Assembly: GCF_031822435.1 (NCBI RefSeq)
Contig: NZ_JAVQLW010000001.1
Location: 1,557,501-1,621,500 of the forward strand
DNA: 64,000 nt
Source: Paracoccus sp. MBLB3053
GTDB lineage: Bacteria > Pseudomonadota > Alphaproteobacteria > Rhodobacterales > Rhodobacteraceae
Reading direction: 5' to 3'
Position numbers and translations under genes: made by a program. The notes under the pieces are model-generated. The model was given only the letters and a program-made list of their open reading frames with translations. It was not told the DNA's origin and did no database searches. Shown here piece by piece: positions 53,273-63,000 of this stretch; position 1 is the stretch's first letter, and each line of letters opens with the position of its first letter.

Positions 53273-53847
53273 AGGCCGTTCTGGACGCCTGCGTCCTTTA
53301 TCCTACGGTCCTGAGAGAGATCTTGGCTGATGCGGCGGGGGCGGGCCTGTACCACCCCTTCTGGTCACCCCGTATCCTCGACGAATGGCGCCATGCCGCC
53401 GAACGGCAGGGGCTTTCGGCGGGCGTCGAGATTGCGCTTTTGCGCGACAGGTTTCCCGGGTCCGCGGTTCAGCCTTCGGGCGGCGCCGAAGGGCTTGACC
53501 TGCCGGATGCGGCCGACCGTCATGTCGTCGAGGCGGCGCTTGCGGCCGGGGCTGAGCTGATCGTCACCGCCAATTTGCGCGATTTCCCGCGCGGCGCGCT
53601 TGCCGCCGTGGGATTGCGGGCTGTTCATCCTGATGAGTTCCTTCGCGATCTTTTCCTGTCGAACCCCGATCCGGTGCTGGCTGCAATCGAGGCATCCCAG
53701 ACGCGTGCCGGACTTGTGGGCGGAGAAATGTCTCGCAAGGAGTTGATGCGCCGTGCAAGGTTGCCCCGTCTTGCCAAGGCGGTGGAACGGCTGGCAGGGT
53801 CCGATGTTGCAGTGCAGCATGGACCGAGCAAATCTTCGGCCAGATGA
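53269..53847 (+). CDS. RSP_2648-type PIN domain protein
   Basis: 192 residues. A PIN-like nuclease fold: Asp6 (VLDACVLYP), Glu in ILDEWRHAAER, Asp in GLDLPDAADRHVVEAA and TANLRDFP form the acidic active-site set. The C-terminal 60 residues are extra. No antitoxin gene is adjacent on either side. The start overlaps the methyltransferase stop (ATGA). It may be a self-limited RNA nuclease of translation-related function, but this is inference. Confidence 0.8.
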   Translation: MKAVLDACVLYPTVLREILADAAGAGLYHPFWSPRILDEWRHAAERQGLSAGVEIALLRDRFPGSAVQPSGGAEGLDLPDAADRHVVEAALAAGAELIVTANLRDFPRGALAAVGLRAVHPDEFLRDLFLSNPDPVLAAIEASQTRAGLVGGEMSRKELMRRARLPRLAKAVERLAGSDVAVQHGPSKSSAR

Positions 53848-53854
53848 GACAGGG

Positions 53855-53883
53855 TTGATGTTAACGCTAACAGACGGTAATCC
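53855..53883 (+). promoter_or_regulatory. zwf promoter with operator in the spacer
   Basis: TTGATG (53855-53860), 17 bases and TAATCC (53878-53883) form the promoter. Its spacer starts within TGTTAACGCTAACA (53859-53872), a near-perfect palindrome containing the same GTTAACGCTAAC as the edd promoter. The same regulator, probably a LacI-family CceR-type protein, is inferred. Confidence 0.75.
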
Positions 53884-53908
53884 GAAGCCGAGAGATGGGG
53901 AGGGACAG

Positions 53909-55360
53909 ATGGTTTCGCGCATCATTCCGGTGGATGAGTTTGACCTGGTGGTCTTCGGCGCAACGGGCGATCTGGCGCATCGCAAGATCCTGCCCGGACT
54001 TTACCGGCGCTACGTCGCCGGGCAGATCCCCAGTTCGGCCCAGATCATCGGAGCGGCGCGGACCAAGCAGGATGACGAATCCTTCCGGGCCGAGGCCAGG
54101 GCGGCGATCGTGGAATTCGCTGGCAAGGGCGTTGATCTGCCCCAGCTTGACGATTTCCTGAACCACTTGCGCTACGTCGCGATCGATGCACGCGGAACCG
54201 AAGGCTGGGACGATCTCAAGTCGCTGATCCGTCCGGGTGTGGTGCATGCATTCTACTTCTCGGTCGCGCCCGCGCTTTTTGGAGACATAGCAAAGCGGCT
54301 GGCCGACCATGGCATCGCCGATGCCAGCAGCCGCATCGTCGTGGAAAAGCCCTTTGGCCGTGATCTGGCAACCGCGCGTGAACTGAACGCGACCTTGGCT
54401 CGGCATTTCGCGGAAAACCAGATCTATCGGATCGACCATTACCTGGGCAAGGAGACGGTCCAGAACCTGATGGCCGTGCGCTTCGCCAATATGCTCTTCG
54501 AGCCGCTCTGGAACGCGCAATATGTCGATCACGTCCAGATCACCGTGGCCGAGACCGTCGGCGTCGGGGGGCGCGGCGAATATTACGACCATTCCGGCGC
54601 CATTCGGGACATGGTGCAGAACCACATGATGCAGCTTCTGTGCCTGATCGCGATGGAGCCGCCCTATCACTTCGACCCAGACGCGGTGCGGGACGAAAAG
54701 CTGAAGGTCATCCGCGCGCTTGAGCCTCTGTCCAGCGGCGATATCGTGCGCGGCCAGTATCGTGACGGTCCGGATGGATCGGATTATCTGCGCGATGTCG
54801 ACAATCCCGAATCGCGGACCGAAAGCTATGTCGCGCTCAAGGTGAACATCGCGAACTGGCGCTGGACCGGCACGCCATTTTACCTGCGAACCGGCAAGAA
54901 GCTGCGCGCCCGCACAAGCGAAATCGTCGTCACTTTCAAGGCACCGCCGCATTCGATCTTCGACGAGGCCGAGGGGCCGCGATCGAACCAGCTTGTCATC
55001 AAGCTGCAACCGAATGAAGGCATGGACCTGACCGTGATGATCAAAGAGCCGGGGCCGGGCGGCATGCGGCTGGTGCAGGTGCCGCTGGACATGAGCTTCG
55101 CCGACGCGCTTGGCGCGAACGGGACGGACATGCCAGACGCCTATGAACGTCTCATCATGGACGTGATCCGTGGCAACCAGACGCTGTTCATGCGGGGCGA
55201 CGAGGTCGAATCGGCCTGGGCCTGGACCGATCCCATCATCGCCGAATGGGAGGCTGGATCGAAACGCCCCGAGCCGTATGATGCAGGTTCAAGCGGTCCC
55301 GAGGAGGCGCTGCGCCTCTTGCACCGCGACAATCGCCGCTGGAGGGAGATCAGGCCGTGA
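53909..55360 (+). CDS. zwf: Glucose-6-phosphate dehydrogenase
   Basis: 483 residues. Oxidises glucose 6-phosphate to 6-phosphogluconolactone, producing NAD(P)H. The dinucleotide motif VVFGATGDLAHRK (near 15-27), substrate site IDHYLGKETVQNL and VVEKPFGRDL are present. ATG 53909 follows GGGGAGGGACAG; longer frames upstream are PIN gene shadow. It heads zwf-pgl-pgi, overlapping pgl by 4 bases, and its promoter carries the edd/zwf operator. Confidence 0.97.
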   Translation: MVSRIIPVDEFDLVVFGATGDLAHRKILPGLYRRYVAGQIPSSAQIIGAARTKQDDESFRAEARAAIVEFAGKGVDLPQLDDFLNHLRYVAIDARGTEGWDDLKSLIRPGVVHAFYFSVAPALFGDIAKRLADHGIADASSRIVVEKPFGRDLATARELNATLARHFAENQIYRIDHYLGKETVQNLMAVRFANMLFEPLWNAQYVDHVQITVAETVGVGGRGEYYDHSGAIRDMVQNHMMQLLCLIAMEPPYHFDPDAVRDEKLKVIRALEPLSSGDIVRGQYRDGPDGSDYLRDVDNPESRTESYVALKVNIANWRWTGTPFYLRTGKKLRARTSEIVVTFKAPPHSIFDEAEGPRSNQLVIKLQPNEGMDLTVMIKEPGPGGMRLVQVPLDMSFADALGANGTDMPDAYERLIMDVIRGNQTLFMRGDEVESAWAWTDPIIAEWEAGSKRPEPYDAGSSGPEEALRLLHRDNRRWREIRP

Positions 55361-56031
55361 CCCTTGAGTTCGTCGAATACCCGGATCGGGAAATGCTGGC
55401 TCTTTCCCTTGCTGACAAGATCGCAGGTCAGCTGTCGCAACAGCTCCGCACCAGCGAACAGGCCAGTCTTTGCGTGCCGGGTGGAACCACACCCGGGCCG
55501 GTTTTCGACACCCTGTCCGGAACCGAGATCGACTGGTCGCGCGTGACGGTCTTCCTGAATGACGAACGCTGGGTGAATGGCGACCATACGCGTTCGAACA
55601 GCCGCCTGCTGCGCCGCCACCTGCTGACGGGCAAGGCCGCAGTGGCGCGCTATATCGACCTCTACACCGGGGAGGCCGAACCCGAAGCCGCGACAGCCGC
55701 CTTGAGCGAGGCGATAGCTCCGCAGCTTCCCATAACCGTTCTGCTTCTGGGAATGGGCGTTGACATGCACACGGCCAGCCTGTTTCCGGGGGCGGCCGAA
55801 ACGGCTCTGGCGCTTGCCCCGGATGCGCCAGGGGTGATGGCGGTGCGCAGCGTCAAGGACGAGCCACGGATCACGCTCACGGCTCCCGTCCTCCAAAAGG
55901 CGATCCATACCCACCTGATGATAACCGGCGCGGATAAGCGCGAGGCGCTGGAACGTGCGCAATCGCTAGATCCGAAGGTTGCACCGATCCGCGCTTTCCT
56001 GGGCGATATTTGCGTGCATTGGGCAGAGTGA
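55357..56031 (+). CDS. pgl: 6-phosphogluconolactonase
   Basis: 224 residues of the NagB-like DevB/Pgl family. It hydrolyses 6-phosphogluconolactone to 6-phosphogluconate. The motifs SLCVPGGTTPGPVFD, VTVFLNDERWV and LLLGMGVDMHTASLFPG are present, and RITLTAPVLQKA is the usual late segment. ATG overlaps the zwf stop. Confidence 0.94.
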   Translation: MTLEFVEYPDREMLALSLADKIAGQLSQQLRTSEQASLCVPGGTTPGPVFDTLSGTEIDWSRVTVFLNDERWVNGDHTRSNSRLLRRHLLTGKAAVARYIDLYTGEAEPEAATAALSEAIAPQLPITVLLLGMGVDMHTASLFPGAAETALALAPDAPGVMAVRSVKDEPRITLTAPVLQKAIHTHLMITGADKREALERAQSLDPKVAPIRAFLGDICVHWAE

Positions 56032-56037
56032 TTTGAC

Positions 56038-57642
56038 ATGACCGAGATATGGAAGCGGCTGGGCGATTATCGCGACGCGCAGGGAGATCTGCGCATTTCG
56101 GACTTATTCGCGAGCAATGCCAAACGGGCCGAGGATTGCGTGACATCGGCGGACGGAATGGTGTTCGACTGGTCGAAGACCACGATCGACGCCGGAGCGA
56201 TCGAGCTGCTTCTCGAACTGGCGGCTCCTGTCGCCCTGCGCCGGGACGCGATGTTCTCGGGCGAGCGCATCAACGAAACCGAGGATCGCGCAGTTCTGCA
56301 TACGGCGCTGCGCAATCTTGAAGGCAGCGTGATCGTCGAAGGCCAGGATGTCATGCCGATGGTGCGCGAGACGCATCGCCGGATGTCCGACTTTGCGCGC
56401 GCCGTCCGCGATGGCGGCTTTGTCGGGCAGGGCGGGCGGATCACCGATGTCGTCAATATCGGGATCGGCGGCTCAGATCTGGGGCCGGCCATGGCGACGC
56501 GCGCGCTGTCCCCCTGGCATGACGGGCCGCGCGTTCATTTCGTTTCGAACGTGGATGGCGCCGATATCGCGGATACGCTCAAGGGGCTCGACCCCGCGAC
56601 CACGCTCATCATCGTCGCCTCGAAAACCTTCACGACGATCGAGACGATGACCAACGCCGAGACCGCGCGGAACTGGATGACAGGCGCGGTGACCGCGCCG
56701 GCCATGCAATTCGCGGCGCTCAGTTCGGCATCGGGCAAGACCGCCGAATGGGGGATCGACCCCGAGCGGGTCTTCGGCTTCGAAGACTGGGTCGGTGGGC
56801 GTTATTCGATGTGGGGGCCGATTGGCCTGTCGCTGATGATCGCGATCGGTCCCGAGGCATTTGACCGCTTCCTGGCTGGAGCGCTGGCCATGGACCGGCA
56901 TTTCCGGTCCGCACCGGATGCCGAGAACCTGCCGGTGATGTTGGCGCTTGTGGGGATATGGCATAACCAGATCTGCGGCTACGGGACCCGTGCCGTGCTG
57001 CCCTATGACAACCGACTGGCCCGGCTTCCTGCCTATCTGCAGCAACTCGAGATGGAATCGAACGGCAAGAGCGTTGCGATGGACGGCAGCGATCTCGAAA
57101 TCGTTTCGGGCCCCGTCATCTGGGGTGAACCTGGAACAAACGGTCAGCACGCCTTCTACCAGTTGATCCATCAGGGCACGCAGATCATCCCCTGCGAATT
57201 CATGTTGGCCGCACGCGGGCATGAACCCGAACTGGCGCATCATCACCTTCTGCTGGCTGCGAATTGCCTGGCCCAATCCGAGGCGCTGATGCGCGGTCGT
57301 TCGCTGGACGAGGCGCGGGCCCTCATGCGTGCCAAGGGGCTGGAAGGGGCAGAGTTGGAACGTCAGGCCCGTCACCGCGTCTTTCCGGGCAACCGACCCT
57401 CGACGACGCTTTTGTTCCCCGAGCTTTCGCCCTTTACCCTGGGACAGATCGTGGCGCTTTACGAACACCGGGTCTTCGTCGAAGGTGTGATCCTGGGCAT
57501 AAACAGCTTCGATCAATGGGGTGTCGAACTCGGCAAGGAGCTTGCCCTGAAGGTCGCGCCGCTTCTCGAAGGCAAGTCCGCCCCCGGCCACGATCCCTCG
57601 ACCGAGCATCTGGCGAAGCTCGTTCTTCAAATGCGCTCCTGA
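56038..57642 (+). CDS. pgi: Glucose-6-phosphate isomerase
   Basis: 534 residues. Interconverts glucose and fructose 6-phosphates, letting fructose enter the Entner-Doudoroff path. The signatures [30 protein letters not shown] and the late [13 protein letters not shown] segment are present, together with the [18 protein letters not shown] region that carries a catalytic His. It is the third gene of the zwf operon, 6 bases after pgl. Confidence 0.97.
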   Translation: MTEIWKRLGDYRDAQGDLRISDLFASNAKRAEDCVTSADGMVFDWSKTTIDAGAIELLLELAAPVALRRDAMFSGERINETEDRAVLHTALRNLEGSVIVEGQDVMPMVRETHRRMSDFARAVRDGGFVGQGGRITDVVNIGIGGSDLGPAMATRALSPWHDGPRVHFVSNVDGADIADTLKGLDPATTLIIVASKTFTTIETMTNAETARNWMTGAVTAPAMQFAALSSASGKTAEWGIDPERVFGFEDWVGGRYSMWGPIGLSLMIAIGPEAFDRFLAGALAMDRHFRSAPDAENLPVMLALVGIWHNQICGYGTRAVLPYDNRLARLPAYLQQLEMESNGKSVAMDGSDLEIVSGPVIWGEPGTNGQHAFYQLIHQGTQIIPCEFMLAARGHEPELAHHHLLLAANCLAQSEALMRGRSLDEARALMRAKGLEGAELERQARHRVFPGNRPSTTLLFPELSPFTLGQIVALYEHRVFVEGVILGINSFDQWGVELGKELALKVAPLLEGKSAPGHDPSTEHLAKLVLQMRS

Positions 57643-57678
57643 AGCGGCCGCCCCATTCACCATTGCAACGTGAACCTG

Positions 57679-57713
57679 CCTCCTCCTAGTCTCTCGCGAG
57701 GCAAAGGAGGAGG
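57679..57713 (+). promoter_or_regulatory. Hairpin that sequesters the metY ribosome binding site
   Basis: CCTCCTCCT (57679-57687) and AGGAGGAGG (57705-57713) form a perfect 9-bp stem with a 17-base loop that contains its own CTCGCGAG palindrome. The right arm is the Shine-Dalgarno sequence of metY (ATG 57724). The fold would block translation unless opened by a ligand, temperature or a ribosome. Confidence 0.6.
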
Positions 57714-57723
57714 AAGACAGAGC

Positions 57724-59010
57724 ATGTCCGAGAATTGGGGTTTTGATACGGCCGCCATCCATGCCGGGGCAATGCCGGACCCGGCGACCGGGGCCCGGCA
57801 GGTTCCGATCTATCAGACGACAGCCTATGTATTTCAGGATGCGGCCCACGCCGCGCGGCTCTTCGGGCTGCAGGAAGTGGGTTACATCTATTCGCGGCTG
57901 ACCAACCCGACGGTTTCGGCACTGCAGTCGCGCATCGCCGCGCTTGAGGGCGGGGCCGGCGCAGTCTGCTGTTCGTCCGGGCATGCCGCACAGATCATGG
58001 CGCTGTTTCCGCTCATGGGTCCGGGCAGGAATGTAGTCGCCTCGACAAGGCTTTACGGCGGAACGGTTACGCAATTCAGCCAGACCATCAAGCGCTTTGG
58101 CTGGAGCGCGAAATTCGTCGATCTCGACGATCTGGAGGCGCTTCGAGCGGCGGTCGACGAGGACACCCGTGCGATCTTCTGCGAATCGATCAGCAATCCA
58201 GGCGGATATGTCACGGACATTCCCGCGGTTGCCGCGATCGCGGATGAATTGGGCGTGCCGCTGATCGTCGACAACACGCTTGCCACGCCCTGGCTATGCC
58301 GCCCGATCGAGATGGGGGCGACGCTCGTTGTCCACAGCCTGACGAAATACATGACAGGCAATGGCACTGTGACGGGCGGTGTCGTGATCGATTCCGGCAA
58401 GTTCGACTGGACGGCATCGGGCAAATTCCCCAGCCTCTCGGAACCGGAACCCGCGTATCACGGGCTGAAGTTCCATGAGACCTTCGGCAATCTGGCGTTC
58501 ACGTTTCACGGCATCGCGATCGGATTGCGCGACCTGGGGATGACCATGAACCCGCAGGCCGCGCATTACACATTGCTTGGGATCGAGACGCTTGGCTTGC
58601 GCATGCCCAGACATGTCGAGAACGCGCAGAAGGTCGCGGAATGGCTGGAAAAAGATCCGCGGATTTCCTCGGTGACCTATGCGGGCCTGCAATCCTCGCC
58701 CTGGAATGGAACCGCGCGGCGGGTCTATCCCAAGGGGGCGGGTGCGCTTTTCACCTTCTCGATCAAGGGAGGATACGACGCGGCCGTCAAGCTTGTCGAT
58801 CATCTCAAGCTTTTCAGCCACGTCGCCAACCTGGGGGATTCGCGTTCGCTCGTGATCCATTCGGCTTCGACGACGCATAGTCAGCTTACCGATGAGCAGA
58901 AGATCGCGGCGGGGGCAGGGCCCGATGTGGTCCGCCTGTCGATCGGGATCGAGGACCCGGAAGACCTCATCTCGGACCTGGATCAGGCGCTTGCGGCCGC
59001 AACCGCCTGA
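57724..59010 (+). CDS. metY: O-acetylhomoserine sulfhydrylase (MetY-type, PLP)
   Basis: 428 residues of the Cys/Met metabolism PLP family. The QTTAYVFQDAAHAARLF start, SRLTNPTVSALQSRIAALEGG, and the PLP-lysine segment HSLTKYMTGNG are typical of MetY, which makes homocysteine (or methionine/cysteine analogues) from O-acetylhomoserine and sulfide. A methionine gamma-lyase is less likely from the size and motifs. I start at ATG 57724 with GGAGGAGG ahead of it, in the hairpin described above. Confidence 0.88.
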   Translation: MSENWGFDTAAIHAGAMPDPATGARQVPIYQTTAYVFQDAAHAARLFGLQEVGYIYSRLTNPTVSALQSRIAALEGGAGAVCCSSGHAAQIMALFPLMGPGRNVVASTRLYGGTVTQFSQTIKRFGWSAKFVDLDDLEALRAAVDEDTRAIFCESISNPGGYVTDIPAVAAIADELGVPLIVDNTLATPWLCRPIEMGATLVVHSLTKYMTGNGTVTGGVVIDSGKFDWTASGKFPSLSEPEPAYHGLKFHETFGNLAFTFHGIAIGLRDLGMTMNPQAAHYTLLGIETLGLRMPRHVENAQKVAEWLEKDPRISSVTYAGLQSSPWNGTARRVYPKGAGALFTFSIKGGYDAAVKLVDHLKLFSHVANLGDSRSLVIHSASTTHSQLTDEQKIAAGAGPDVVRLSIGIEDPEDLISDLDQALAAATA

Positions 59011-59055
59011 TCCGCTATCAGGATGGCAGGGGACATAAACCCTGCAATCGCAATA

Positions 59056-59871
59056 TCAGTTCTGGGGCGCGGGGACCGGTGCTGGTTCTTCCGGCACATC
59101 ATCCGGTGCATTTGCGGGCAGCAGTTCGAAGATCGCCGTGACCTGAGCGGTAACTTCCAGCTCTCCCGCAGCGATCGGGACGGGGCTGTCGCCCTTTGCC
59201 TCTGCGCGCATCGCCATCATTGGACGCGGGCCTTCCGCGATGGGACTGTCCGACAGTGCGCGCAGGTTGCCAAGCTTCATCCCGGCCGCTTGCGCCATGA
59301 GTTCGGCACGGTGCCGCGCATCGGCGACCGCCTCGGCACGCGCCTTGTCCTGCGCCTCGGCCATATCCTCGCGACCGAAGCTAATTCCGCTGATCTCATT
59401 CGCGCCGGTCGACACCAGCTTGTCGAGGATGCCGCCCAAGCCGGCGAGATCGCGCACCCGCACATGCACGGTGTTCTGCGCGACATAGCCCACCATTTTC
59501 GGCGGCTGGCCGTTATTGTATTCCATCCGCGGCGAAAGGTTCAGCCCGGCCGTCTGGATGTCGCGATCCTCGATACCTTCGGCCTTCAGCGCCTCAAGAA
59601 CGGCCTGCTGCTGGGTCGAGTTCTGGGTCATCGCCTCGGCCGCAGTTTCTGCCTCTGTGCTGACGCCAAGCGTGATCCGGGCCATGTCTGGCTGGGCGCT
59701 GGAGCTGCCCTGACCGGTGACCGTCAGCATCGCGGCGTGATGGCCTTTGCCGTGATGTCCCATGCGGGCGGGCGGCGGCGTGTCGCCGGGCGCGGGTGAC
59801 TGCGCGACGGCGGCACCGCCGGCCAGGATGGCCAGCGAGGCAGCGGCCAGAAACGGGCGCAGATGGGACAT
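59056..59871 (-). CDS. SIMPL domain (DUF541) periplasmic protein
   Basis: 271 residues. Signal peptide (1-23, ending AVAQ), a His/Gly-rich segment (ARMGHHGKGHHAAM) and the SIMPL fold with LTVTGQGSSSAQPDMA, AQNTVHVRVRDLAGLGGILDKLVSTGANEISGI-type repeats and a C-terminal Pro-rich tail. E. coli YggE is a relative with a described link to oxidative stress. The His-rich stretch could bind metal. The function here is inferred. Confidence 0.87.
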   Translation of the reverse strand: MSHLRPFLAAASLAILAGGAAVAQSPAPGDTPPPARMGHHGKGHHAAMLTVTGQGSSSAQPDMARITLGVSTEAETAAEAMTQNSTQQQAVLEALKAEGIEDRDIQTAGLNLSPRMEYNNGQPPKMVGYVAQNTVHVRVRDLAGLGGILDKLVSTGANEISGISFGREDMAEAQDKARAEAVADARHRAELMAQAAGMKLGNLRALSDSPIAEGPRPMMAMRAEAKGDSPVPIAAGELEVTAQVTAIFELLPANAPDDVPEEPAPVPAPQN

Positions 59872-60068
59872 GGGTGTTCACTCCTTGGTGCGGCGCAAGG
59901 CATTGAAGCCATGCGCAGTTGTGGTCGAGCACATATAACCATGAAGCATGGTCGCAGATTCCTCACAAAGAGTTGTGCCGCTTTTCACGGAGATCGATCT
60001 GCGGTAGTTCATTCAATAGACTTAGAACTCGCGCCACGGCGCCCGGACCTGCAAGGCAAAGCCTATCC
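59872..60068. other. Intergenic region between divergent SIMPL and chimera genes
   Basis: 197 bases. It holds the divergent promoters, but no strong -35/-10 pair, riboswitch or repeat stands out beyond a small CATG-rich stretch near 59940. No gene is seen. Confidence 0.4.
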
Positions 60069-63000
60069 ATGTCGCTTGATTCCCTTATCGAATATGGTCT
60101 GTCGTTCAGTGAGGACGCAGTCCATCTGCAGCATCGCGAGGCTGCTTCCGACCAGGGCAAGGGACAACGCCGACCGGCCTGGCGACATCTGGGTTCTGTC
60201 GACTTCGACGAGCCCACGTTCCGCGAGGACCTGATCCAACTGCGGATGATGGCGACGGGGGGTGATGCAGACCTGCCGCTGACGGTCACGCTGGTCATTC
60301 CCGATGATCAGATTCTTTACACCACGCTGACCATCGAACCCTCGGGGGATCGCGAGCGCGCGGTCGGGCGTGCGCTGGATGGGTTGACGCCATATGCCAT
60401 CGAAGAGCTGGCATTCGATTGGGTTGGTTCGGGCGACAGCGTCCGCGTCGCGGCCGTCGCGCGGCAGACCCTGCGCGAGGCCCGCGATTTCGCGGCGGAA
60501 TACGGGTTCGATGGCTCCGGATTCTGCGCAGATCCCGATGCGGCCCAGTTTCCCGGAGAGCCAGGTTTCGTGCTCGAACAGCCCCAGCGCATGCGGCCGA
60601 CCATCGATCCGGCGCTGGCGGGTGTGACGGCCGCAGCGATCATGATCGCCGATGAAACCACGTCCGCGACCGAGGCGGCGACCGATCCTTCGGGGTCCGT
60701 AGTGAACGTTCCGGCCTTCGCCAAGGGCAAGGGCGTGGAAAGCGACAGCGCCACCGAGGAGACGGATCATCAGCAGGGCGAGCCGTCCGCCCACGAGGAC
60801 CTGGGCGCCAAGGCCGCGGAGTTCGATTTGCCGGCAGATGCGACAGGCGCCTCAGCGCAAGATGCTCAGGCCGAGGTGCCCGATCTGACTGCCCGGTCTT
60901 CGTCCAGCGAAAAGCCCGCCGACGCAAAGCCGATACCGTCGATCATCCGGCATGGACCGGCAAGCTCCGAAACGCGCAAACCCGGCATCAACCCGCGGGC
61001 CGAAGCGGTGATGCGCCGTGCGGCCGAGGCAAGACAGAGCCGGAACAGCGGCGAAGCAGCACAGCCGAAGGCACCCACCGCGCCCCGACGACAGGCGCCC
61101 GGCCATCGGGGCGGGCTGGGTCGGCTGGCAGTCATGCTGGCGGGGTTGATCCTCGGGCTCGTGCTGATCGGTGCCTATATTCTGCGCGATGAGGTGCCGG
61201 CCCAGATTTCGGCCCCTCCGGAAGAACCCGAGATCACGGGCGCTGCCGAGCCGTCCGATCCACCAGTTGGCGATACCGCCTCTGTGTCCGGGCGGGCTCA
61301 GGACGAGGGTCGGCAAGCTCCCAACGCTTTCGTGGCGTCCGAGATCGAGGCAGAGCCGATCGAGCCTGGTCCTGCCGGAATTGCGGTTGCTGCCGGCCCA
61401 GCTGGGGAGGGATCCCGCGAGCCTTCGCCGGCCGCGCCTGCGCCTGAACCCGTCGTTGCGGTGGAGGCCGAAACGGGGCTTGGGGAACTCGAGCTGCCGC
61501 CGCTCGGCTTCGGGGACAGACCGTTGCCCGAGCAGCGCGCAATCCTCAGGGCCGCCGCTGCAGTCGCCGCGGCCGTCGTCCCCCCGGCCCGCGTCACCGC
61601 GACGCCCGAACCGGTCGCCCCGTCCCCCGCAACGGCCGCCGCGAACGCGGCGCCCGCTGCGGCGCCCGCTGCGGCGGCTGCCGAGCCATCTGCGCCTTCG
61701 TCATCACCGGCAGAACCCTCTGTCATCGTCACGCGTGCCACGCGGCCCGTTTCTGCGCCGGATCAGCGCACGTCCAGGCCTTCAGCGGAAACTGCCGTGC
61801 CCCCAAGGGCCGAAGCAGCTGTGGCTCGTGTGACAAGCTCGGTGCGACCGCAGCTTTCGCCGCGTCGCAGCACACCGCAGGCGACTGAACCGCGCATGGA
61901 CACTGCCCCCCGGGTGCCGTCCGATCCGTTGCCCTACACGGAAAGCCAGCGCGCGTCTCAGCCGATTACAAGCACGCGCCCGCCTGCGCGCAGCCGCGCT
62001 GCCGCCGAGCCCGAAGCCCAAACGCAAACCCTTCCTGCCGCCGATCGTAACGCGAGTGTCATCGAGCGGGCCACGCCGTTCGCCGGGGGAATCGTCCGCC
62101 CACCGCAGCGCCCGGAAGGCTCGGCGCCCGAGCCCATTGGGCCGGATGTGCTGAATGCAGATGAGCAGGCAATGTTAAGGGCGTTGATCGAGGATATCGG
62201 GCGCCGGACTGCGCTCGCGTCGAAACCGGTGCCGCGGGCCTTTGGCCCGCGTTTTGCCGACACACGCCCTGTGCGCAAGCCCGCGCAGGCCGGTGCTGCC
62301 ACTGATGTCGTCTCGCCCTCGGCGATCAACGAGGTGCTCAAATCGGCCAATGCGAACACGCCCGACAAGCCGTCCGCCAAGGCGGCTTCGGTCGCGAGCT
62401 CCTCCCGCCCGGCGGCGCGGCCCTCGGGCCGCGGTTCGGCTTCGACGGTTTCGGACCAAGCCGTCGAAAAGGCCATTGCCTCGGCCGTGAATGCCTCGAC
62501 CGCGACTCCGGGCGGTGTGCAGCTTTCGGCGCTGCGCAGTTCACCGTTGCCGCCCCGGCGGTCCGATTCGGGCCGTCCCCCCAAAAGCGACGACAAGAAT
62601 ACCGCCGAAAAGCCGGATCAATCGGCCACGGATGGGGCAGTCGCGGCCGCCGTCGCCGCCACGGCCGGACCAAGCGAAGCCGAGATCGCGGCGCGACGGG
62701 CACTTGACGAACAGCTCCAAGCTCAGGCAGAGGCGCGCATTCGCGCGCGCGCCCAGGCCGACGCCGCAGCCGAGGCGCAGGCCCGCGCACAGGCCGAAGC
62801 CCGCGCACGCGCCCAGGCCGAAGCCGAGGAACGCGCGGCACGGGCCCGCAAGCAGGACTACAAGCCGCCAGAAGTCGATGACGAACCCGAAGTGGCGGCG
62901 AATGCTGCATCGGGGGGCGTGACGGCCGCAAGCGTGGCCAAGGCGGCGACGGAATCGCGCGCGCTAGATACGGGACGCACCACGATCATCGGCATCATCG

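Noticed and set aside
53269..53847. VapBC-type toxin-antitoxin module
   Set aside because: Only the PIN gene is present; no antitoxin-sized gene with a DNA-binding motif lies on either side.
57640..57723. SAM-II or SAM/SAH riboswitch before metY
   Set aside because: The TTGCAA and CAACG pieces look similar, but the pseudoknot order and the rest of either consensus are not visible; I kept only the ribosome-binding-site hairpin.
62692..62850. CRISPR or tandem-repeat array
   Set aside because: The repeats are coding Ala/Arg/Gln codon patterns of a coiled coil with no conserved spacer length.
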